Assembly: GCA_020848855.1 (NCBI GenBank)
Contig: JADLHH010000037.1
Span: 1 to 13,863 of the forward strand
Reading direction: 5' to 3'
Source: Anaerolineae bacterium
GTDB lineage: Bacteria > Chloroflexota > Anaerolineae > Aggregatilineales > Phototrophicaceae
Length of the DNA stretch: 13,863 nucleotides
The notes under the pieces are model-generated. The model saw nothing but the letters and a program-made list of their open reading frames with translations. It was not told where the DNA came from and made no database searches. Positions within the stretch are counted from its first letter, which is position 1; each line of letters begins with the position of its first letter. This document shows positions 1 to 6,796 of this stretch, piece by piece. The position numbers and the translations under genes are program-made.

Positions 1-356
1 CAGTTATCGCCGTTTTCCGCGATTTGCTCAGAGTACCGCCTGACGAACTCGAATACTATAGGGCGTCGCCGCGTTTTCCTGACTGGGTATCAGCCGCGCA
101 TTTGATACCGCGTGAAACGCGCGCCGAGGAAGCCTATCGGTTTGAGCCGGAACGGTTCAAAAGTGTGACGGTTCCCACACTGCTAATGCTTGGCGGCAAT
201 AGCCCCGACTTTTTCAAGACGACTATTGAAAAGTGGCACGCGGCGCTGCCCAACAGCCGGGTTGTTGTGCTGCCTGGTCAGGAGCATCTTGCCCATTACA
301 TGGAGCCAGAACTGTTTGCGCGTGAGGTGATCGCGTTTGTGAACGAACTGGATTGA
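1..356 (+). CDS. alpha/beta hydrolase, C-terminal part (5' end outside window)
   Basis: The reading frame is open from the left edge (first full codon at base 3) to TGA at 354-356, so the true start lies outside the window; the TTG at 24 is only an internal codon. About 118 residues are visible. The run VTVPTLLMLGG is a typical late beta strand of an alpha/beta hydrolase, followed by a helix, then ALPNSRVVVLPGQEH, where the His of GQEH is the expected catalytic histidine. The end ELFAREVIAFVNEL is the usual last helix. This type of protein hydrolyses small esters, amides or related bonds in the cytoplasm; the substrate cannot be told. Relatives usually have GGDSP after the strand, and here it is GGNSP followed by Asp, so the catalytic acid may be altered or shifted. 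The gene converges on the kinase gene with only 7 bases between the two stop codons. Confidence 0.8.
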   Translation, partial: VIAVFRDLLRVPPDELEYYRASPRFPDWVSAAHLIPRETRAEEAYRFEPERFKSVTVPTLLMLGGNSPDFFKTTIEKWHAALPNSRVVVLPGQEHLAHYMEPELFAREVIAFVNELD

Positions 357-363
357 TTTTCGT

Positions 364-1566
364 TTATGCCTGCGGCAGCACCACCGTGAAGATGCTGCCT
401 TCGCCGCGTGCGCTGCTCACCGTCACGTAGCCGTTGTGCGCGTCCAGCACGCGCCGGGCGATATACAAGCCCTGTCCCAGCCCGCGCGGGTCGACCAGCT
501 TGCCGGCGTTGGTGCGGGCTTCGCCCCGGTAGAAGCGCTCGAACACGTGCGGCAGGTCGCGGTCGGAGATGCCGACCCCCGTATCCACGAACTGGATCGA
601 CAGGCTGCCGCCGCTGGGCGAGACGGTGACCACGATGTGCCCGCCCGGCAGCGTGTAGTGGATCGCGTTCTGCAGCAGGTGTCCGAATGCCCAGCGCAGC
701 CGCTGGTCGTCGCCGCGCACAAACAGGCTTGACGCCCCGCGCACCAGCACCGACACGTCAAGCTGCGCCCGTTTGATCTCCGGCGTCTGTCCGTTGACGA
801 CGTTCCACAGCAGTTCTTCCAGGTTGATCTGCTCCTGCCGGATGCCGATGTTGTCGCCGCTCAGTTCGGCGACATCCAGCAGTTCGACGATCATCCGGTC
901 GAGGATGTCCACGTTGCGGCTGAGCGTTTCCAGCATCCGGCGGTTGGGCATCGAGTCCGAGTTCATGATGACCTCGCTCACGCCCTTGATCACCGCCATC
1001 GGCGTCCGCAGTTCGTGCGAGATCGCCGTGATGAAATTGTCCTTCAGCCGGTCGGAGAGCGTTTCGCGGGTGACGTCGCGCAGCACGATGATCGTGCCCA
1101 GCCGGCTGCCCGCTTCGTCGGCGACGACCGCAAGCTGCGCGCCGAGGATGCGGTTGTTCACCTGCACCCGTGTCGGCTCGGACAGTGGCGCGAGCGCCGA
1201 ATCGACGGCGGTCACCGAGCGGAAATTGTTGAACAGCGTGCCCAGTTCGCTCTGCCAGAACGATTTGATGCTGCCCAGCAGCTTGCGCGCCGCCTCGTTG
1301 ACCAGCACCAATCGCCCCTCGTTATCCTGCATGATCACGCCTTGATCGATGCTGGCGAGGATGCTGTTGAGCCGTTCGATTTCCAGGTTGCGGTGGCGCA
1401 GGGTCGTCTGAAGCTGGCGATTCTGCTCGCGGATTTGCGTGGTGCCGGGGTCCTGCTGCCCCAGTCCCTTATAAATTCGTCTGAAAACCCGCTCCGATGC
1501 GGAGCCGAGTCGGTTGATGCGCTGGATCACACTGCTCAGTTCCTGTTCATTGGGTGGGTTGTTCAT
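364..1566 (-). CDS. soluble PAS-domain sensor histidine kinase
   Basis: This is a 400-residue cytoplasmic kinase with no membrane segment or signal peptide. Residues 40-68 are charged and likely coiled. A PAS-like sensor (about 66-170, beginning LNSILASIDQGVIM and ending IIVLRDVTRE) is followed by a HisKA dimerisation helix with FITAISHELRTPMAVIKG, His184 being the phosphorylation site. The HATPase domain has an N box (HLLQNAIHYT, Asn300), G1 (DTGVGIS, 328-334), an F box (FERFYRG) and G2 (GLGQGLYIARRV). All catalytic boxes are intact, so it should autophosphorylate and pass phosphate to a receiver. The start chosen, ATG at 1566, overlaps the end of the upstream receiver gene by 20 bases; an in-frame ATG at 1596 lacks an SD and would enlarge the overlap to 50. 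The adjacent receiver-only protein is the obvious partner. The signal is unknown. Confidence 0.92.
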   Translation of the reverse strand: MNNPPNEQELSSVIQRINRLGSASERVFRRIYKGLGQQDPGTTQIREQNRQLQTTLRHRNLEIERLNSILASIDQGVIMQDNEGRLVLVNEAARKLLGSIKSFWQSELGTLFNNFRSVTAVDSALAPLSEPTRVQVNNRILGAQLAVVADEAGSRLGTIIVLRDVTRETLSDRLKDNFITAISHELRTPMAVIKGVSEVIMNSDSMPNRRMLETLSRNVDILDRMIVELLDVAELSGDNIGIRQEQINLEELLWNVVNGQTPEIKRAQLDVSVLVRGASSLFVRGDDQRLRWAFGHLLQNAIHYTLPGGHIVVTVSPSGGSLSIQFVDTGVGISDRDLPHVFERFYRGEARTNAGKLVDPRGLGQGLYIARRVLDAHNGYVTVSSARGEGSIFTVVLPQA

Positions 1567-1969
1567 GCGCTGTCTGCTTCTGCTGGACGATCTCATGAAG
1601 AATTATACGCAATTGATCGAAATCCGGCAGAGGCTTATTGAGTATCCGGTCAACGCCGTCCTTAGTGATCATATCCTGCCGCTCTTCTTCGTTCAGCGAA
1701 AAAGCGGTCATCAGCACAATCGGCGTGTTGTGCAGTTTTTCCAGCTTGCGCATACGGTTGGCGACTTCATTGCCTTTCTTGCCCGGCATCCGAATGTCCA
1801 TGAGGATCAATTCCGGCAGGTCGGTCTGCTCGCCTTTCTCGACGAGATCGAGCCAGTCCCACACCTTTTGCCCATTTTCATACGTGACCGGGGTGTGTCC
1901 CCATGCCTGACACATGAGCGCGACCAGGTTGCGGATGTCGGCTTCGTCTTCGGCGATCAACCAGGTCAA
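1547..1969 (-). CDS. receiver-only response regulator (RR1)
   Basis: This CheY-like single-domain regulator has 140 residues from a TTG start and no output domain. Acidic pocket residues EDE (7-9), phospho-acceptor Asp58 in LILMDIRMPG, Thr88 in VLMTAF and Lys112 in NKPLP are all present, so it can be phosphorylated. It probably relays phosphate or acts by protein contact. The start at TTG 1969 is preferred over ATG 1987 because GGAGG lies 7 bases upstream of the TTG, and because the protein then begins MTWLIAEDE, matching MSTWMVVEDE of the paralogue at 2117. The kinase gene overlaps its 3' end, so the pair is co-transcribed and probably translationally coupled. The paralogue shares the signature DRI-x2-KPLP-x-F near the end. 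Confidence 0.9.
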   Translation of the reverse strand: MTWLIAEDEADIRNLVALMCQAWGHTPVTYENGQKVWDWLDLVEKGEQTDLPELILMDIRMPGKKGNEVANRMRKLEKLHNTPIVLMTAFSLNEEERQDMITKDGVDRILNKPLPDFDQLRIILHEIVQQKQTAHEQPTQ

Positions 1970-1976
1970 TGGAATT

Positions 1977-1981
1977 CCTCC
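1977..1981 (-). promoter_or_regulatory. Shine-Dalgarno deciding the TTG start of RR1
   Basis: On the minus strand GGAGG stands 7 bases before TTG 1969. The ATG at 1987 is upstream of this SD and has no SD of its own, so TTG is the better start. Confidence 0.6.
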
Positions 1982-2005
1982 AACCATACGTCAATTTTCG
2001 ATAAT

Positions 2006-2026
2006 TTTAAGTATACTCAACTTAAA
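2006..2026. promoter_or_regulatory. perfect 7-bp inverted repeat, possible operator
   Basis: TTTAAGT (2006-2012) and ACTTAAA (2020-2026) are exact reverse complements separated by 7 bases, the geometry of a dimeric regulator site. It covers the candidate -10 of the minus-strand operon. A second dyad, AAACCG (2024-2029) and CGGTTT (2043-2048), overlaps it and reaches the -35 of the plus-strand promoter. CTTAAAC also occurs directly repeated at 2021 and 2050. Which protein binds is unknown; neither receiver in the window has a DNA-binding domain. Confidence 0.35.
2010..2015 (-). promoter_or_regulatory. candidate -10 box for the RR1-kinase operon
   Basis: Read on the minus strand this is TATACT, close to the TATAAT consensus, about 40 bases before the TTG start. 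No good -35 lies at 16-18 bases; the best match (TTGATC, plus-strand 2030-2035) is only 14 bases away. The box sits inside an inverted repeat, so activator or repressor control is plausible. This is inference from sequence only. Confidence 0.35.
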
Positions 2027-2046
2027 CCGGATCAAGACGAAACGGT

Positions 2047-2075
2047 TTGCTTAAACGCGGTAAGAAACTTATTAT
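2047..2075 (+). promoter_or_regulatory. sigma70-like promoter of the RR2-NERD-AddBA operon
   Basis: A -35 box TTGCTT (2047-2052) and a -10 box TATTAT (2070-2075) are 17 bases apart, the ideal spacing. Transcription would begin near 2082 and leave a leader of about 35 bases before the TTG start at 2117. Confidence 0.55.
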
Positions 2076-2102
2076 AGAGTGGTGTCAAACACGTCCAAAC
2101 GC

Positions 2103-2107
2103 GGGAG
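2103..2107 (+). promoter_or_regulatory. Shine-Dalgarno of RR2 (TTG start)
   Basis: GGGAG lies 9 bases before TTG 2117. The next in-frame ATG (2132) would remove MSTWM, which forms the first strand of the receiver fold, so the TTG is supported. Confidence 0.5.
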
Positions 2108-2116
2108 CAGAGACTG

Positions 2117-2650
2117 TTGTCTACCTGGATGGTGGTCGAAGACGAGCCGGATATCTACGAACTCTTGCTCGCCATGTTCGAGATCTGGGGGATCGAAGGC
2201 GTCGCCTTTGTCGATGGTGAGGAGGCGACTGCCTGGATTGACGAGACCGACAAGGGGATGCCCAGCGAAATCCCGGAGCTGGCGGTGCTCGATATTCGGC
2301 TGCCCGGCAATGTCAGCGGACCGATGGTTGGCGAGCGTATTCGGAAAAGCCCCGTGCTCAACGGCATGGCGATTGTGCTGATCACCGCCTACAAGCTCAC
2401 GAAAGATGAAGCCGACGCGGTCTCCGAACAGGCGGGCGCGGACAGGATCATCTACAAGCCGCTGCCCAAGTTCAACGAACTCAAGACGATGCTGGAGACC
2501 GCCATCAACGAGCGCAAGGCGAAAACTGCCGCCGAAGCGTCGAAAGCCGAAGCGTTAAAAGCCGAAGCAGTCAAGGCTGCACCAGCCCAGGCAGCACAAC
2601 CGACAAAAACTGAACCGGCGCAGCCCCAGGAAAAGCAAAAAGAAAACTAA
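2117..2650 (+). CDS. receiver-only response regulator with Ala/Lys/Glu-rich tail (RR2)
   Basis: The protein has 177 residues from a TTG start. Residues 1-130 form a CheY-like receiver: acidic pocket EDE (8-10), phospho-acceptor Asp59 in LAVLDIRLPG, Thr90 in VLITAY and Lys114 in YKPLP. It is a paralogue of RR1 (shared starts TWLIAEDE / TWMVVEDE and shared DRI-x2-KPLP-x-F). Residues 131-177 are a low-complexity tail of KAEA units passing into a Pro/Gln/Lys-rich end, probably disordered or helical and not a known output domain. The tail is encoded by a 15-bp repeat. It is the first gene of the plus-strand operon; the NERD gene follows 3 bases after its stop. Its kinase is likely the divergent one. 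What the phosphorylated form contacts is unknown, but NERD or AddAB partners are suggested by position. Confidence 0.88.
   Translation: MSTWMVVEDEPDIYELLLAMFEIWGIEGVAFVDGEEATAWIDETDKGMPSEIPELAVLDIRLPGNVSGPMVGERIRKSPVLNGMAIVLITAYKLTKDEADAVSEQAGADRIIYKPLPKFNELKTMLETAINERKAKTAAEASKAEALKAEAVKAAPAQAAQPTKTEPAQPQEKQKEN
2531..2575 (+). repeat. 15-bp in-frame repeat in the RR2 tail
   Basis: GCCGAAGC recurs at 2531, 2546 and 2561, exactly 15 bases apart, and encodes AEAS, KAEAL and KAEAV pentads. It is a small coding repeat whose copy number can change without shifting the frame. Confidence 0.6.
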
Positions 2651-2653
2651 CCT

Positions 2654-3397
2654 ATGCGCAACGTAGCTCCTTCACGGTCGCTCGTCCGCCGGGCGAATCA
2701 GGTGAAAACGCTGGCGCTGCTGGTCGGCGCGGGCGGCGTTTTCGCGCTCGCCGTCGGCATTTTTCTGGTAGCCATTCCGCTGTATGGTCCCGCCTCGCCC
2801 TCATACGGCATGTACGTCCTGATTTATGACCTGCTGCTGCTCGTCGGGGCGCTGCTGCTGGTTGCGGCGCTCGCGCTGGCGATCCGCGCCTTCACCTGGA
2901 AGACCGACAACGACCTCGCCCTGATCACCGGGCGCTTCCTGGCGAAGTATCTCGACGACCGCTTTGTGCTCATCCGCAACGTCAGCAAGCGGCAGATCGG
3001 CTATGTCGATGCCGTGCTGGTGGGACCGCCCGGCACGCTGGTGTTTCGCATCCTCGATGACGACGGGCACTTCGTCAATGAAGGCGCGAACTGGCTGCGC
3101 ATCAAGCCCGGCGGCGAAACCGTCCCCGCGTCGATCAATCCCACCCGCGAAGCGATTGCCGACATCCGCAAGGTGCGCGAATTCCTCGAAAAGCGCAAAA
3201 TCGTCAACACCCCGGTTTACGGCGTGGTCGTGTTCATCAAGGATGAGCCGCTCGTCCGCTTCACCGCCACCGAGCCGACCGTGCCGCCCGCTCACCTGAA
3301 TTCGCTGGTCACCACGCTGCGTCCGAATTATCTGGCGAAGGATCGCATCGACAAGGCGACAGTCGAAGAAATCCGCCGCCTGCTGCTCGGCGAATGA
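2654..3397 (+). CDS. membrane protein with degenerate NERD-like (nuclease-related) domain
   Basis: The protein has 247 residues. Two hydrophobic helices (about 18-42 and 54-80) anchor a cytoplasmic domain (about 95-205). That domain follows the NERD pattern: a strand with RFVLIRNV, then IGYVDAVLVGPPGTLVFRI (Asp119), then W147, then INPTREAIADIRKVREFL, then VYGVVVFIKDE. NERD domains are distant relatives of PD-(D/E)XK nucleases and often accompany UvrD-type helicases. Here the usual E-x-K after the GVFVIETK-like strand is replaced by F-R-I, so nuclease activity is probably lost and a binding role is more likely. The gene starts 3 bases after RR2 and its stop overlaps the addB start (ATGA). No strong SD is seen, so it is likely translated by coupling. 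The family call is moderate because it rests on pattern recognition alone. Confidence 0.65.
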   Translation: MRNVAPSRSLVRRANQVKTLALLVGAGGVFALAVGIFLVAIPLYGPASPSYGMYVLIYDLLLLVGALLLVAALALAIRAFTWKTDNDLALITGRFLAKYLDDRFVLIRNVSKRQIGYVDAVLVGPPGTLVFRILDDDGHFVNEGANWLRIKPGGETVPASINPTREAIADIRKVREFLEKRKIVNTPVYGVVVFIKDEPLVRFTATEPTVPPAHLNSLVTTLRPNYLAKDRIDKATVEEIRRLLLGE

Positions 3398-6300
3398 GCG
3401 CCATGCGGCTGCTGCTGGCGCGGGTGGGGGCGGGCAAGACCACCGAAGTCCAGAACCGCCTGCTCGAACTCAAGCGCGCCGACCCGCTGGCGAAAGTGTG
3501 GGTGCTGCTCTCCACCGACCGCCAGATTGTCGATTTCCGTCACCGCTTCATGCGGCATGGGCAGGTCTTTTTCAACATCGAGTATTTCAACTTCTACAGC
3601 CTGTATCACCACCTGCTGGCTGCCGCCGGGCAGTCGCAGCGCTGCCTGGACGACACCGCCCGCTTTGGCTTGATCCGCGCGCTGCTCGCCGACCTGTACC
3701 CCGACGGCGGCGGCATCTTCGGCGGCATCGCCCAGACCTCCGGCTTCGTCCGCATCGTCGCTCGCTTCATCTACGAACTCAAGCAGAATCTGGTCTTTCC
3801 CGAAGCCTTCAAACAGGCGGTGCGGACGCCGAAGGAAGTCGAGCTTGCCTATATTTATGCCGAGTATCAGGCGGCGCTTCAGCGTCACGATCTGGTTGAC
3901 CGTGAAGGCGAAGGCTGGCTGGCGCTGGAGCAGGTCGTCGCCGCGCCGGAAATCGTGCGCGGCGTGGCTCTGCTGATCGTGGACGGCTACGACCAGTTCA
4001 ACGCCCTGCAAGCCGCGCTGCTCACCCGGCTCGGCGCGAGCGTGGGCGATTCCGTCGTCACTCTGACCACCGTGCCGGGGCGCGAGGCGACCATCGGCAG
4101 CCGCTTTGCCGACGCGCTCGACCGGCTGCAAGCCGCGCATAGCCTGTATCATCAGCCGCTCGAAATCATCCCGTTCGTAACGTCGGTGGACGACCGCCAT
4201 CGGGCGCTGCGTCACCTTTCGGCGCAACTGCTCCGTCCACATCCGGTGCGTATCCCGGTCGATGGGGCGGTGCGCTGGCTCGAAGCGCCCGACCCGGCGC
4301 GCGAGGTCGGCGCGGTGCTGCGTCGGGTTAAGCGGCTGCTGCTCGACGGCTGCGCTCCCGATGATATCCTGATCGCCCTGCGCGACTGGGCGCTTTACGG
4401 CGGGCAGATGGCGGCGCAGGGGCGCAGTTATGGGCTGCCGCTGGCGCTGCACCTCGGCGAGCCGCTGGCGCGTAACCCGGCGGTCGTTGCGCTGCTCGAC
4501 CTGCTGCGCCTGCACCTGGGCGACTTCCGCCGCCGCGACCTGCTCGACGTGCTGCGCTCGCCCTATTTCGATGTGCCGGGGCTGGGCGCGGCGCGGGTCG
4601 ATCTGCTCGAACGAATCAGCGTCGAAATGCGCGTCGGCGGCGGGCGGCGTGCATGGCTGGACGCCGTCGCGCTGGCGGCGCGCCCGCCCGAATTCGACGC
4701 CGACGACGAAGCGAGCGCTTTCGCCTTCTTCCAGATCGATCCCGATACTGCCGACGAACTGACGCGCGCGCTGGCGGCGTTCTTCGACGCCGCGACCCCG
4801 CCGCCGCGCGGAACCGCCCGCGAGTACGCCGCCTGGCTGCAAAACCTGATCGGGCACGACATCCCCGACCCGGACGAGGAATCCCCAACCGCCGAATTGT
4901 TCTACACGCTGTCGATGCCCGCCCGGATACGCGCGGGCGACGGCGAGGCGCTGGTCGCCCGCGACCTGGCGGCGATGCACACCTTCATGCGCGTCCTCGC
5001 CGGGCTGATCTCGGCGCAAACGCTCGCCGCCTCGCTGGATTATGCCGTCGCGTCCGCCTGGAAAACCTTCTTCCGCGACCTGACCACCACCATCGACAGC
5101 ACCACCGTCGGGCGCGGCGCGTCCCGCGATGGTCGCGTGCTGGTGACCACCGTCGCCGACGCGCGCGGCTTGCCGCACCGCCACGTCTTCATCCTCGGCT
5201 TGTCCGAAGGGCTGTTCCCGCAGCCCGCGCCCGAAGACCCGCTCCTGCTCGACAGCGAGCGCCAGCGCTTCCACGCCCTCGGCATCCATTTGCAGACGCA
5301 GGCGGAGCGCGCCGGCGACGACGGCTTGTTCTACAGCCTGATCGGGCAGGCGCACGACACGCTGACCCTTTCGCGCCCGCACACCAAAAACGGCGAGGCG
5401 TGGGTGGCGAGCCACCTGTGGCGGGCGGCGCTGGCGGTCTTTGACGATCCGGCTGTCGAGCGCATCCGGCTGGGCGACGTGCCCGCCGACCCGGCGACGC
5501 CCCACGAAGCTGCGCTCGCCGCCGCCGACGCGCTCAGCGATGGCAAAACGCCCGGTTGGGTCGATCCGGCGTACTGGGCGCGCATCCAATTCGCCCGCGC
5601 CGTCGAGCTGCGCCGCGCGTCGCGCGCGCCCCACGATCACTACAGCGGTCGCTTGCGCGATCCCGCGCTGCTTGGCTGGGTGGCTGCCAGTCTCAACGTC
5701 GACCGGGTGTGGAGCGCCTCGCAGTTGAACGATTATGGCATGTGCGGCTTCCGCTATTTCGCCGCCCGCCTGCTGCGGCTGGAGCCGCTCGAAGAGCCGG
5801 AAGCCGGCATGGACAGCCTCCAGTTGGGCACGCTCTTTCACGAGGTTCTCGAAGCCACCTACCGTCGGCTCGGCGGCGCAATCGTCCCCGAACGGCTGGA
5901 CGAGGCGCTGGCGGCGCTGGGCGAAATCGCCGATGACCGCATGGCGACCGCCCCGGCGCGTCTGCGTTTTCGCGTCTCGCCGCAGTGGGCGCAGGAACAG
6001 CGCGTCCTGCGCCGCCGCCTCGAACGGCTGATCCGCGACGATTTCAGCGCGAACGGTCCTATCGCCAAAAAGTTCGGCGCCGAGCCGCGCGCGATCTTCG
6101 CACAGGAAGCCCGCTTCGACGGCATCATCATCGACCTGGGCGGCGAAAGCGTGCGCGTGCGCGGCTCGATTGACCGCATCGACCGACAGGGCGACCGCGC
6201 CATCGTGGTCGATTACAAGACCGGCAGCGCGCCCATCCCCAAAAGCGAGACCGAGCAGGGGCGCAACTTCCAGATGATGATCTACCTGCTCGCCGCCGCG

Positions 6301-6573
6301 CAGTTGATCGACGGGGAAACTTCGCCTGATGCGCCGCGTGACGTTGCCGGCGGGGTATTTCTGCGTATCGGCGGCGACTCGCTTGGCGACCTGATGGCGA
6401 CCGACGCCGAGATCATCGAAGCGGGCAGAGTGCACGTCAGCCGCTACCTGGCGCTGGCGCGTTCCGGCGATTTCGCCGCTCACGCCAGCCGCATCGACGA
6501 AGGCAAATGTGCCCGCTACTGCGACTTTCACCAGTTCTGCCGCGTCGGCAGCACCCACCCGCGAAAGCCCTAG
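3394..6573 (+). CDS. addB: AddB, helicase-nuclease subunit B with Fe-S cluster
   Basis: The protein has 1059 residues. It opens with a Walker A-like loop ARVGAGKT (9-16) on an inactive UvrD-like scaffold. Around 582-625 is the conserved AddB stretch DARGLPHRHVFILGLSEGLF with EDPLLLDSER. The C-terminal nuclease shows RGSIDRID (Asp927) and VVDYKTG (Asp940, Lys942), then Q and Y in NFQMMIYLL. Four cysteines for a 4Fe-4S cluster are present: Cys784 in MCGFRYFAARLLRLEP, and Cys1039, Cys1043 and Cys1049 in KCARYCDFHQFC. With AddA it resects double-strand breaks to start homologous recombination; AddB cuts the 5'-ended strand and recognises the Chi-like signal in known homologues. The ATG overlaps the NERD stop (ATGA), implying coupled translation; an alternative ATG is at 3403. 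The last cysteine group is C-x3-C-x5-C rather than the C-x2-C-x5-C of B. subtilis AddB. Confidence 0.92.
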   Translation: MSAMRLLLARVGAGKTTEVQNRLLELKRADPLAKVWVLLSTDRQIVDFRHRFMRHGQVFFNIEYFNFYSLYHHLLAAAGQSQRCLDDTARFGLIRALLADLYPDGGGIFGGIAQTSGFVRIVARFIYELKQNLVFPEAFKQAVRTPKEVELAYIYAEYQAALQRHDLVDREGEGWLALEQVVAAPEIVRGVALLIVDGYDQFNALQAALLTRLGASVGDSVVTLTTVPGREATIGSRFADALDRLQAAHSLYHQPLEIIPFVTSVDDRHRALRHLSAQLLRPHPVRIPVDGAVRWLEAPDPAREVGAVLRRVKRLLLDGCAPDDILIALRDWALYGGQMAAQGRSYGLPLALHLGEPLARNPAVVALLDLLRLHLGDFRRRDLLDVLRSPYFDVPGLGAARVDLLERISVEMRVGGGRRAWLDAVALAARPPEFDADDEASAFAFFQIDPDTADELTRALAAFFDAATPPPRGTAREYAAWLQNLIGHDIPDPDEESPTAELFYTLSMPARIRAGDGEALVARDLAAMHTFMRVLAGLISAQTLAASLDYAVASAWKTFFRDLTTTIDSTTVGRGASRDGRVLVTTVADARGLPHRHVFILGLSEGLFPQPAPEDPLLLDSERQRFHALGIHLQTQAERAGDDGLFYSLIGQAHDTLTLSRPHTKNGEAWVASHLWRAALAVFDDPAVERIRLGDVPADPATPHEAALAAADALSDGKTPGWVDPAYWARIQFARAVELRRASRAPHDHYSGRLRDPALLGWVAASLNVDRVWSASQLNDYGMCGFRYFAARLLRLEPLEEPEAGMDSLQLGTLFHEVLEATYRRLGGAIVPERLDEALAALGEIADDRMATAPARLRFRVSPQWAQEQRVLRRRLERLIRDDFSANGPIAKKFGAEPRAIFAQEARFDGIIIDLGGESVRVRGSIDRIDRQGDRAIVVDYKTGSAPIPKSETEQGRNFQMMIYLLAAAQLIDGETSPDAPRDVAGGVFLRIGGDSLGDLMATDAEIIEAGRVHVSRYLALARSGDFAAHASRIDEGKCARYCDFHQFCRVGSTHPRKP

Positions 6574-6637
6574 CCGCCATGATATGCCCTTCATCTGCTT
6601 CATACTGTTACTGCTTCCAACCGCGCTTGCTTGCTCG

Positions 6638-6737
6638 CCTTCCTGAATTCGGGGAGGGGCGGAGTCCTTTGCACAGAAACGCGAATTCCCCCACCAGTGA
6701 GCGCTTTTTTCTCCCCCTCCTTGAAATCGGGGAGGGG
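6638..6737. repeat. two copies of a 22-bp palindromic repeat between addB and addA
   Basis: Segments 6638-6659 and 6716-6737 match at 19 of 22 positions and both end in GGGGAGGGG. Each can fold: CCTTCC (6638-6643) with GGAGGG (6653-6658, one G-T pair), and CCCCTCC (6714-6720) with GGAGGGG (6731-6737). A T run (6705-6710) precedes the second hairpin, so it is not a standard terminator for the plus strand. The sequence encodes nothing convincing and looks like a dispersed repeat that settled inside the operon. Confidence 0.6.
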
Positions 6738-6739
6738 AA

Positions 6740-6756
6740 GCTCACCGCAGGTGAGC
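6740..6756. repeat. 7-bp hairpin with GCA triloop (shared family)
   Basis: GCTCACC (6740-6746), loop GCA, GGTGAGC (6750-6756). It is preceded by GAGGGGAA and followed by CGGGG, exactly as the hairpin at 13684, whose stem differs by paired changes. It ends 40 bases before the addA start. Confidence 0.6.
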
Positions 6757-6796
6757 CGGGGTGGGGTAGAACGCGTAGCCTTCCGAGGGGTAGCCC

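Noticed and set aside
1015..1641. A 208-codon plus-strand open frame opposite the kinase
   Set aside because: Antisense shadow; the minus strand has all kinase boxes.
3328..6603. A 1091-codon open frame on the minus strand opposite addB
   Set aside because: It mirrors the third-position GC bias of addB, has repetitive Arg/Gln/Val/Ala-rich translation and no domain motif. AddB motifs on the plus strand are decisive.
6705..6737. T run plus hairpin as a rho-independent terminator of addB
   Set aside because: The T run precedes the stem on the plus strand, and on the minus strand an A run follows it, so neither orientation fits.
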